A DNA stretch of 30,024 nucleotides from JBFIHZ01 sp041601535 (lineage in GTDB: Bacteria > Pseudomonadota > Gammaproteobacteria > Xanthomonadales > SZUA-36), in contig JBFIHZ010000008.1 in assembly GCA_041601535.1 (NCBI GenBank), forward strand, positions 1 through 30,024, given 5' to 3'. Each line of letters starts with the position of its first letter. Positions within the stretch are counted from its first letter, which is position 1. Below the pieces are notes generated by a model. The model did no database searches. It saw only the letters and a program-made list of their open reading frames with translations, and was not told the origin of the DNA. Below are positions 1-5,058 of the stretch, one piece after another. The translations under genes and the position numbers were made by a program.

Positions 1-426
1 AGAACGAAGAACCAAACCTTGAAAGGTTTTACCGCGGCCAGCAATAGGTAGTGATGCCGGTAACCCAGTGACTGGATCTTGAAAGTAGGGGTCACTTGAC
101 CACATGTCGATTAATGCATTTTCTGGATTGACATTCTGATTTTTAATTGTGGACTCTAGGTTTTGATCCAAAACTTGCGTGACCACCCTAGTGTCGAGCC
201 CTGTCATCAGCGCGAGTGCGCTTTTGGTTGGCTTTGTGCCTTCTCTGATTAGCTTTTTCTGTGCTTCTTCAACATAAATAGCTTTTAGGATATCGACCAG
301 TGCTGGAAGCGATATTGTGCCGATTACTAGCCGAATAACCTTACGGAAAACGCGACTCAAAAAAAATGAGATTGACTTCGAGTCGTCAGATAATCGATTG
401 CTTTCTTGCATAGCAACGCCCGGCAT
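1..426 (-). CDS. DUF6502-family protein, 3' part beyond the window edge
   Basis: The reverse strand is open from an ATG at 426 through base 1, giving 142 codons with no stop, so the C-terminal part is missing. The protein starts MPGVAMQESN. After about 20 polar residues it has a helical segment (FRKVIRLVIGTISLPALVDI), then a helix-turn-helix-like stretch (PTKSALALMTGLDTRVV), then a WSSDPYFQDP...LPIAGRGKTF segment. I recognise this arrangement from the DUF6502 family, proteins of unknown function with a winged-helix-like N-terminus; that match is from memory. I chose ATG 426 over ATG 411 because an AGGGGA Shine-Dalgarno lies 7 bases upstream and a stop closes the frame just before it. That Shine-Dalgarno sits in a hairpin loop (see leader). 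The gene is AT-richer than the housekeeping genes. Its function is unknown; DNA binding is only a guess. Confidence 0.72.
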   Translation of the reverse strand, partial: MPGVAMQESNRLSDDSKSISFFLSRVFRKVIRLVIGTISLPALVDILKAIYVEEAQKKLIREGTKPTKSALALMTGLDTRVVTQVLDQNLESTIKNQNVNPENALIDMWSSDPYFQDPVTGLPASLPIAGRGKTFQGLVLRS

Positions 427-444
427 TTTTCAGTCCCCTGAAAA
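427..444 (-). promoter_or_regulatory. Hairpin presenting the DUF6502 ribosome-binding site, candidate CsrA site
   Basis: On the minus strand TTTTCAG pairs with CTGAAAA (7 bp) and leaves the four-base loop GGGA. The Shine-Dalgarno AGGGGA spans the stem-loop junction, and the ATG at 426 follows directly. Three more GGGA motifs lie just upstream in the leader (about 445-475). CsrA/RsmA proteins are known to bind GGA in hairpin loops, typically over the Shine-Dalgarno, and block ribosome entry. The hairpin is seen; CsrA control is inferred. Confidence 0.5.
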
Positions 445-480
445 TCCCATCCCTAAAAGATTTGAAATCCCTGTCGTGGA

Positions 481-510
481 ACAATCTGTTCGTGCCCTCG
501 AACAGATTGT
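481..510. repeat. Perfect 12-bp inverted repeat in the DUF6502 leader
   Basis: ACAATCTGTTCG (481-492) and CGAACAGATTGT (499-510) are perfect inverted copies separated by six bases. It lies about 55 bases upstream of the DUF6502 start. No T-run follows on either strand, so it is not a standard intrinsic terminator. It could be a dimeric-regulator operator or a stable 5'-UTR hairpin. Confidence 0.6.
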
Positions 511-640
511 AGTGCGTGGTCACAATAATCAGGTAACAGGATCGCCTTTTAATCAATAGCTTGCCAGCATTATTTGATTATCCACTCACGGTTTGCGCCT
601 GTTCTCAGCTGCGGTCCACTCGCTTGCACCTTGTTGCTTT

Positions 641-673
641 AAAAAACGGGTGCCCACGGTCCTTGTGGGCACC
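641..673 (-). terminator. Rho-independent terminator of the minus-strand small RNA
   Basis: On the minus strand GGTGCCCAC pairs perfectly with GTGGGCACC (9 bp). The seven-base loop AAGGACC contains GGA. The stem is followed by CG and six T's (plus-strand A's at 641-646). It ends the GGA-rich transcript described next and separates it from the DUF6502 leader. Confidence 0.8.
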
Positions 674-805
674 AGTCGCAGAGCTGGCCGAATACCTCTG
701 GCCATTGCCCTGAACTTCCTTGTCCTCGTGGCCTGCCATCCTGGCGGCCTGATTACTTCCTTGTTTAAAAGCCGGGATAACTTCCTGTTTTCCCGTTAAA
801 AATCC
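641..805 (-). ncRNA. Candidate CsrB/RsmZ-type CsrA-sequestering small RNA (minus strand)
   Basis: Eight GGA trinucleotides occur in about 165 bases on the minus strand, where two to three would be expected by chance. Several sit in predicted hairpin loops. Loop AGGAA is on a CGGGA/TCCCG plus AAC/GTT stem (773-795). Loop AGGAT is on a GGCC/GGCC plus GCC/GGC stem (730-749). Loop AAGGAA is on a GGAC/GTTC stem (712-725). Loop AAGGACC is in the terminator (649-673). Repeated GGA hairpins ending in a terminator are the hallmark of CsrB, CsrC, RsmY and RsmZ, which titrate CsrA. The 5' end is uncertain: a TAATAA -10-like box lies at 809-814 with a poor -35, as expected if an activator is needed. The RNA could instead be the 3' part of a transcript from the upstream gene. 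I saw no open frame here worth calling. Confidence 0.62.
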
Positions 806-856
806 TTTTTATTAGGTCTGGCGTTCAATGCTTGACCCGTCATCCGTGACATAAAC

Positions 857-1144
857 TCAATGTACCTGCACCGAGCGCGTGCGCAACTCCGGGGTGCGAT
901 ACCACTCCAATGACCGAATCAGTTCGTGGTCTATTCCTGACACACGCTGTACCGAATCGGCCATAAAGCTCAATGTGGGCCTGCAAGCTTTAATACCCTG
1001 CGGCCTGACTCCCGTTCCGGATCTCTCAACCCAGTCAGAAGGGGAATCGTCTTCCAGTTCGACCACGGAGACCATGCCCGCGCGCTCGCCCAATTGTCTT
1101 TTGCTCCACACCAATACCTGGTGCCGGTTTTCTGCGTCCAGCAT
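857..1144 (-). CDS. Small hypothetical protein (95 aa)
   Basis: I do not recognise this protein. The frame runs from ATG 1144 to TGA 857. An AAAGG Shine-Dalgarno sits 7 bases before ATG 1144; ATG 1180 and TTG 1189 are alternatives with poorer ribosome sites. The N-terminus (MLDAENRHQVLVWSKRQLGE) vaguely resembles the first helices of XRE-type DNA-binding domains (WS-x-x-x-L-x-E-R-A-G), but no complete helix-turn-helix follows, so I do not assign one. The rest is soluble and mixed, with no signal peptide or membrane segment. The start lies beside a minus-strand promoter-like pair whose -35 is the first unit of the TAGACA array, so the gene probably answers to whatever binds there. The downstream small RNA could be made from the same transcript. 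The frame could still be chance. Confidence 0.42.
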   Translation of the reverse strand: MLDAENRHQVLVWSKRQLGERAGMVSVVELEDDSPSDWVERSGTGVRPQGIKACRPTLSFMADSVQRVSGIDHELIRSLEWYRTPELRTRSVQVH

Positions 1145-1187
1145 CAGCGCACCTTTGGAATGATGAAGAATAAAGTACATGACGCAC

Positions 1188-1216
1188 AATATAAGATGTT
1201 TAGCCTCGAATGTCTA
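1188..1216 (-). promoter_or_regulatory. Minus-strand promoter toward the hypothetical gene
   Basis: On the minus strand TAGACA (1216-1211) and TATATT (1193-1188) are separated by 17 bases. Each matches the sigma-70 hexamers at five of six positions. Transcription would start near 1181, about 37 bases before ATG 1144. The -35 is part of the first repeat unit of the operator array. Confidence 0.5.
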
Positions 1217-1270
1217 TAGCCAATTATGCATTTAGACAAATTTGAATTTAGACACTTGCGTCTATAGACA
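1211..1270. promoter_or_regulatory. Four 12-bp operator-like repeats at exact 16-bp spacing
   Basis: The units are TGTCTATAGCCA (1211), TGCATTTAGACA (1227), TGAATTTAGACA (1243) and CGTCTATAGACA (1259). Each is followed by a four-base spacer, so TAGACA-type half sites recur at 1217, 1233, 1249 and 1265. The first and last units also carry the inverted half (GTCTA), giving the palindrome GTCTATAGAC at 1260-1269. The array fills the gap between two divergent promoters: the first unit provides the leftward -35 and the last lies in the spacer of the rightward promoter. This looks like cooperative binding by a dimeric regulator. The regulator is not identified. Confidence 0.65.
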
Positions 1271-1284
1271 AAGATGGCTATAAT
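1256..1284 (+). promoter_or_regulatory. Sigma-70 promoter of the plus-strand small RNA
   Basis: TTGCGT (1256-1261) and a perfect TATAAT (1279-1284) are 17 bases apart, which places the start near 1291. The palindrome GTCTATAGAC fills part of the spacer, so a protein bound there would be expected to block polymerase. Confidence 0.7.
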
Positions 1285-1290
1285 CGTTTT

Positions 1291-1435
1291 CAACAAGGTT
1301 GGAAAAGGCAGGGATCGCCGGCTCCATTGCAGAAGGATCTGCTATTCCTTGGTAAGCATGGATGCACTTTGCGGGTGGCGAGACGTCCGCAGGACGGTCA
1401 GGAACAACACGGATGATGTTCCTGGCCGTTTTTTA
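1291..1435 (+). ncRNA. Candidate CsrA-sequestering small RNA (plus strand)
   Basis: A strong promoter and a strong terminator bracket about 145 bases with no credible gene. The interval holds seven GGA motifs. Several are in hairpin loops: AGGA on a perfect GCAGA/TCTGC stem (1329-1342), TGGA on a GCA/TGC stem (1356-1365), AGGGATC on a GGC/GCC stem (1307-1319), and ACACGGATGA in the terminator loop (1407-1416). The last is close to the known high-affinity CsrA consensus ACARGGAUGU. Size and design resemble RsmY/RsmZ. No GacA box (TGTAAG-N6-CTTACA) is visible upstream; the TAGACA array is there instead. Two short frames (1274-1459 and 1362-1625) cross it but lack coding character. Confidence 0.65.
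1395..1434 (+). terminator. Rho-independent terminator of the plus-strand small RNA
   Basis: A 12-bp stem (1395-1406 with 1417-1428, one G-T pair) carries the loop ACACGGATGA. Six T's follow at 1429-1434. Confidence 0.85.
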
Positions 1436-1536
1436 TGGGCAAGAGAAATTCACCGATAATGATTTCACGCAGGAGTCGGGGAGTTGGATGGACTTCTGGG
1501 CGGGAGTCCAGGCCAATACGTTCTGTTTCCCCATCA

Positions 1537-1589
1537 CCGCCAGCCGTGGCGGGTCAGACAATGCAGCCGTCAACGCCGCATTGTCTGAC
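1537..1589. repeat. Two adjacent hairpins downstream of asnS, one with a perfect 12-bp stem
   Basis: CCGCCA (1537-1542) pairs with TGGCGG (1547-1552). Directly after it GTCAGACAATGC (1553-1564) pairs with GCATTGTCTGAC (1578-1589) around a 13-base loop. They lie 40-90 bases past the asnS stop. Neither strand has a T-run, so they may stabilise the 3' end of asnS mRNA or end transcription in a Rho-assisted way, but they are not standard terminators. Confidence 0.55.
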
Positions 1590-1627
1590 GGCCAATCAGT
1601 TCGGGATTATCGTCTGCAATTATAAGA

Positions 1628-3028
1628 TCAGAACTCGGCTTTGCCCGGCACCCTGGGGTAGGGAATGACGTCGCGAATATTGGGCAGGCCGGTGATGTAG
1701 GAAATCAACCGTTCGAAACCAAGGCCGAATCCGGCGTGTGGCACCGTGCCGTAGCGCCGCAGGTCCAGATACCACTCATAATGCTCGGCGGGCAGGTTCA
1801 GTTCCTCCAGCCGCCGCTCAAGCACATCCAGCCGTTCTTCGCGTTGGGCGCCGCCAATGATTTCACCGATGCCCGGTGCCAGCACATCCAGCGCGGCAAC
1901 GGTTTTGCCATCATCCGACAGCCGCATGTAAAAGGCCTTGATCTCAGTTGGATAATTCTTGACCACTACGGGTGCTTTAAAGTGTTGCTCGGTCAGATAC
2001 CGCTCGTGTTCCGTTTGCAGGTCAAGACCCCATTCGGCCGGAAACTCGAATTTTTTTCCCGAAGCTTTGAGTATGTCGATGGCGTCGGCATAGTCCAGTT
2101 GAATAAAGGGTGCGCTGACCAGTTTTTGCAGGCGGGTGATGGCTTCAGGCTCAACGTGCTTGGCGAAAAACGCCATATCAGCGGGGCATTCATCGAGCAC
2201 CGCGCCCACCACGTATTTGAGAAAATTCTCGGCCAACAAAGCGAGGTCATCGAGATCGGCAAAGGCTACCTCAGGCTCCACCATCCAGAACTCTGCCAGA
2301 TGCCTGGAGGTATTCGAGTTTTCGGCCCGGAAGGTGGGTCCAAAGGTATACACCTTGCTTAGCGCCAGGCAATAACCTTCAACGTTCAACTGGCCGGAAA
2401 CGGTCAAAAAGGCCTCGCGCCCGAAGAAATCCTGCGAGAAATCCACCTGACCGTTATCTTTTTTGGGCAGATTCGTCAGGTCCAGCGTGCTCACCCGGAA
2501 CATGTCACCCGCGCCCTCGGCATCGGAGGAAGTAATGATGGGGGTATTCACCCAGTAGTACCCCTGTTGATGAAAAAAGCGGTGGATGGCTTGCGCGGCG
2601 ATATGACGGACCCGCGTGACCGCTCCGAACGTGTTCGTGCGTGGCCTTAAATGCGCGACTTCCCGCAGAAACTCATAAGAATGCTGTTTCGGCTGGATCG
2701 GGTAGGTATCCGGATCATCTACCCAGCCAATCACTTCAACCGCAGTTGCCTGAATTTCTACCGTCTGGCCCCTGCCTGCCGATTCAACGAGCGTTCCGGT
2801 GCAGCGGACCGAGCACCCGGAGGTAAGGCGGATCACCTCACTCTCATAATTGGCTAACTCCCTGGGAGCCACCACCTGGATGGGGTCAAAGCACGACCCG
2901 TCGTTGACATTGATAAAGGAAATGCCCGCTTTGGAGTCCCTCCGGGTACGCACCCAGCCCTGGACGGTCACGGTGGTGCCGATGGAAATCTGGCCATTTA
3001 AAGCTGTCTTGATTGAAATAGGAGACAT
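1628..3028 (-). CDS. asnS: Asparaginyl-tRNA synthetase
   Basis: Cytosolic class IIb enzyme that charges tRNA-Asn with asparagine using ATP. The 466 residues equal the E. coli length when translation starts at ATG 3028 (MSPISIKTAL); the frame extends further upstream, but that extension has no family match. An N-terminal OB-fold anticodon-binding domain (about residues 15-100, GWVRTRRDSK) is followed by the class II core: the FLREVAHLRPRTNTF segment, motif 2 (FRAENSNTSRHLAEF) and motif 3 (GFGLGFERL) near the C-terminus. The SRHLAEFWMVEPE context is typical of AsnRS rather than AspRS. The gene is divergent from iscA with a 108-base gap that must hold both promoters. A direct AsnRS suggests asparagine need not be made on the tRNA in this organism. 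Confidence 0.97.
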   Translation of the reverse strand: MSPISIKTALNGQISIGTTVTVQGWVRTRRDSKAGISFINVNDGSCFDPIQVVAPRELANYESEVIRLTSGCSVRCTGTLVESAGRGQTVEIQATAVEVIGWVDDPDTYPIQPKQHSYEFLREVAHLRPRTNTFGAVTRVRHIAAQAIHRFFHQQGYYWVNTPIITSSDAEGAGDMFRVSTLDLTNLPKKDNGQVDFSQDFFGREAFLTVSGQLNVEGYCLALSKVYTFGPTFRAENSNTSRHLAEFWMVEPEVAFADLDDLALLAENFLKYVVGAVLDECPADMAFFAKHVEPEAITRLQKLVSAPFIQLDYADAIDILKASGKKFEFPAEWGLDLQTEHERYLTEQHFKAPVVVKNYPTEIKAFYMRLSDDGKTVAALDVLAPGIGEIIGGAQREERLDVLERRLEELNLPAEHYEWYLDLRRYGTVPHAGFGLGFERLISYITGLPNIRDVIPYPRVPGKAEF

Positions 3029-3136
3029 GAATGAGTTGATCTTGTGCCGGTAAACCCCAAATAATAAAGCACCTGCCTGATGGCTGACACCCTTTTGAGT
3101 GGGCCAATGGCAGAAAACATCGAGGTTATAAAGCAA

Positions 3137-3460
3137 ATGGCGATCAAGTTGACACAAAAAGCCGCCAATCAGGTGCAGCAGTACCTGGAGAAGGAGGGAG
3201 GTCTGGGCCTGCGGCTGGGTGTAAAAAAGACCGGCTGCTCAGGCTGGGCTTATATAGTGGAGTTGGCTTCCGGGATCACTCCAGAAGATGTCGTCTTTGA
3301 GGATCGCGGCATTAAAATCGTTGTGCCTCATGACAGCCTGGGGTTTCTGGATGGCTCCGAGTTGGATTTCGGCACGGAAGGCCTGGGACAGTCGTTTCGT
3401 TTCAATAACCCCAACGTGACCGAGCAATGCGGTTGCGGAGAAAGTTTTACTTTCGGCTGA
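3137..3460 (+). CDS. iscA: IscA/SufA-type iron-sulfur cluster assembly protein
   Basis: A-type carrier that accepts or delivers Fe-S clusters to apoproteins in the cytosol. It has 107 residues from ATG 3137 (MAIKLTQKAA), the usual IscA length; upstream in-frame ATGs at 3080 and 3107 give extensions foreign to the family. The three cluster cysteines are present: Cys34 in TGCSGWAY and Cys98 and Cys100 in QCGCGESF. The FLDGSELDF segment and the NPNV motif match IscA and SufA. It stands alone, with no iscS, iscU, hscA, hscB, fdx or suf gene next to it, so it is either a second A-type carrier or detached from the main operon. IscA, SufA and ErpA are hard to separate by eye, so the symbol is provisional. 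Confidence 0.88.
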   Translation: MAIKLTQKAANQVQQYLEKEGGLGLRLGVKKTGCSGWAYIVELASGITPEDVVFEDRGIKIVVPHDSLGFLDGSELDFGTEGLGQSFRFNNPNVTEQCGCGESFTFG

Positions 3461-3579
3461 TTCAGCCAACTGTTTGCGCCCATTTGTTTTTTTATCAGGC
3501 CGCGGCGTTACAAGGCCCGCGTTTCATCGCATTAGCGGGTGGGGGCTGATGCGGGCTATACAGCGCGCAGTTCCATTGC

Positions 3580-3585
3580 TATAAT
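3580..3585 (+). promoter_or_regulatory. -10 box of the likely rpsF operon promoter
   Basis: A perfect TATAAT (3580-3585) lies 128 bases before rpsF with no good -35 upstream. The remaining leader contains a GGCC/GGCC plus GGG/CCC stem with an AAA loop (about 3633-3652). S6-S18 leaders that mediate feedback are known in bacteria, but I cannot match the conserved motif here. Apart from this I see nothing in 3461-3712. Confidence 0.45.
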
Positions 3586-3712
3586 CCGCCGGCTTTGCCA
3601 CAGGGCAGGCAAATCCTTGCTTCACCGGAGTGTTGGCCACGGGAAACCCCGGCCCATCCAGGGAAGCTTTGATGGCACCCGTTAAAGTGCCGCAAATCCA
3701 CAAGGAGTCACA

Positions 3713-4225
3713 ATGAGACATTTTGAGATCTGTTTTCTGGTCCATCCAGACCAGAGCGAACAGGTTCCCGCCATGCTTGAACGCTACCGGAACCTGATTG
3801 AAAGCAAAAACGGCAAGATTCACCGCCTCGAGGATTGGGGCCGGCGCCAGCTGGCGTTTCCGATTGCCAAGTTGCACAAAGCACATTACATCCTGATCAA
3901 TATCGAGTGTGATGCTGAAACCCTGGCTGAGCTTGAAGGGGCATTCCGTTTCAATGACGCGGTGTTGCGCCACCTCACCATCCGTCGCCAGGAAGCCATC
4001 ACCGAGCAGTCATTGATGATGAAGGCCAAGGACGACAAGGATCGTCCCAGCCGTGATTATTCCGATCGCCGCGATTCCAGTTCAGACGACGATGACAGCG
4101 ACGACGACGATGATGACGATGACGATGACGATCTGGACGATGATGATGAAGATGAATCATCTGACGATGATGATGTGCGCGAAAAGCGCCCCGCCGCAGC
4201 TGCCAGCGATAGCGCTGAAGCCTGA
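3713..4225 (+). CDS. rpsF: 30S ribosomal protein S6 with long poly-aspartate tail
   Basis: S6 binds 16S rRNA together with S18 in the 30S platform. Residues 1-105 are a complete S6 fold (MRHFEICFLVHPDQ, GRRQLAFPIAKLHKAHY, FRFNDAVLRHLTIRR). The AAGGAG Shine-Dalgarno is ideally placed. The rest is unusual: residues 106-170 form a low-complexity tail, almost pure Asp and Ser between 121 and 154, with an 11-Asp run at 130-140, then a short basic patch (REKRP) and an Ala-rich end. E. coli S6 has about 131-135 residues and an acidic end extended with glutamate by RimK, so an acidic tail is normal but its length and Asp composition are not. The gene leads rpsF-rpsR-rplI; the next gene is 20 bases away. 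Confidence 0.96.
   Translation: MRHFEICFLVHPDQSEQVPAMLERYRNLIESKNGKIHRLEDWGRRQLAFPIAKLHKAHYILINIECDAETLAELEGAFRFNDAVLRHLTIRRQEAITEQSLMMKAKDDKDRPSRDYSDRRDSSSDDDDSDDDDDDDDDDDLDDDDEDESSDDDDVREKRPAAAASDSAEA
4073..4174 (+). repeat. GAY-codon microsatellite encoding the S6 Asp/Ser tract
   Basis: Mainly GAC and GAT triplets with a few AGC, TCA, CTG and GAA interruptions, in frame within rpsF. Mixed GAC/GAT use argues for selection on the protein rather than recent pure slippage, but the tract is still likely to vary in length between strains. Confidence 0.8.
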
Positions 4226-4245
4226 ACCGAGTAAGGAGAACTGAC

Positions 4246-4470
4246 ATGGCAAGACATTTCAGACGCAGAAAATTCTGCCGGTTCACGGCCGACGGAATCA
4301 CGGAAATTGATTACAAAGACATCAATTTGCTTAAACAATATGTTGGAGAGTCCGGCAAGATTGTTCCGAGTCGCATTACCGGAACCAAGGCTCGCTATCA
4401 GCGCCAGTTGGCAACCGCCGTTAAACACGCGCGGTTCCTGGCCTTGCTGCCGTACACGGACAACCAGTAA
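4246..4470 (+). CDS. rpsR: 30S ribosomal protein S18
   Basis: Small basic protein of the 30S platform that pairs with S6. Its 74 residues (E. coli 75) contain the signature RRRKFCRFTADGITEIDYKD, then a helical segment and the conserved PSRITGTKARYQRQLATAVKHARFLALLPY. The Shine-Dalgarno AAGGAG is 6 bases before ATG 4246. It lies between rpsF and rplI with short gaps and is clearly cotranscribed. Confidence 0.97.
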   Translation: MARHFRRRKFCRFTADGITEIDYKDINLLKQYVGESGKIVPSRITGTKARYQRQLATAVKHARFLALLPYTDNQ

Positions 4471-4500
4471 TCGGCCCGTCCGATAGCAGGAGAATAGAAC

Positions 4501-4947
4501 ATGGAACTGATATTGCTGGAAAAGGTACAGAACCTCGGCGACCTGGGTGACAAGGTTAATGTCAAGCCCGGTTACGGGCGAAACTTCCTGGTGCCCCTGG
4601 GTAAGGCTGTGCCTGCCACCAAGGACAACCTGGCAGAATTCGAGGCGCGCCGGGCAGAGCTGGAAAAAGCAGCACAAAGCCGGCTGTCAACAGCTGAGCA
4701 GCGCAAAGCCGCACTCGCTGACGTGGTGATCACGCTGACCGCCAACGCCAGTGAGGAAGGCAAACTGTACGGTTCGATCGGCCCGCGCGAAATTGCCGAT
4801 GCGTTGGCCGCGCTGGGGCATGAAGTCGAGAAAAGTGAAGTATTGATGGGCGAAGGCCCCATTCGGGTGGTCGGCGAATTCGATATCAGCCTGCAACTGC
4901 ATGCGGACGTAGATACCGAGATCAAGCTGGTCATCCAGCCCGAATAA
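4501..4947 (+). CDS. rplI: 50S ribosomal protein L9
   Basis: Two-domain protein at the base of the L1 stalk, linked to reading-frame maintenance. It has 148 residues (E. coli 149). The N-terminal RNA-binding domain has MELILLEKVQNLGDLGD and the GYGRNFLVPLGKA motif. A long helix (about residues 41-75, rich in Ala, Glu and Lys) links it to the C-terminal domain with GKLYGSIGPREIADAL. Last gene before an intrinsic terminator. Confidence 0.97.
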   Translation: MELILLEKVQNLGDLGDKVNVKPGYGRNFLVPLGKAVPATKDNLAEFEARRAELEKAAQSRLSTAEQRKAALADVVITLTANASEEGKLYGSIGPREIADALAALGHEVEKSEVLMGEGPIRVVGEFDISLQLHADVDTEIKLVIQPE

Positions 4948-5000
4948 GGCTGCCGTTTTGGCATCGCTTGCGCAGCGTTGCCGTAGCCTCTATGCTCAAA

Positions 5001-5036
5001 GCTGCAACCCGGCGCACATCGGGTTGCAGCTTTTTT
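5001..5036 (+). terminator. Rho-independent terminator after rplI
   Basis: GCTGCAACCCG (5001-5011) pairs perfectly with CGGGTTGCAGC (5020-5030) around an 8-base loop, followed by six T's. It ends the S6-S18-L9 transcript only 22 bases before dnaB. Confidence 0.9.
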
Positions 5037-5058
5037 CATTCCTGAAACCAGAATCATA

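Noticed and set aside
317..559. 80-aa plus-strand frame
   Set aside because: Antisense to the DUF6502 start and leader, which have better coding evidence.
593..799. 68-aa plus-strand frame
   Set aside because: Antisense to the GGA-rich small RNA and its terminator; no Shine-Dalgarno, no recognisable protein.
879..1163. 94-aa plus-strand frame opposite the hypothetical gene
   Set aside because: Ser-rich composition typical of an antisense shadow; no promoter or ribosome site, unlike the minus-strand frame.
1211..1270. CRISPR array
   Set aside because: Repeats are 12 bp with 4-bp spacers and lie on promoters; no cas genes.
1274..1668. Three overlapping plus-strand frames (1274-1459, 1362-1625, 1435-1668)
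   Set aside because: They cross a strong terminator at 1395-1434 and lack ribosome sites; the interval is better explained as a small RNA plus the asnS 3' region.
4057..4677. Minus-strand frame with a poly-Ser run
   Set aside because: Shadow of the GAY repeat in rpsF; the poly-Ser is the reverse reading of poly-Asp codons.
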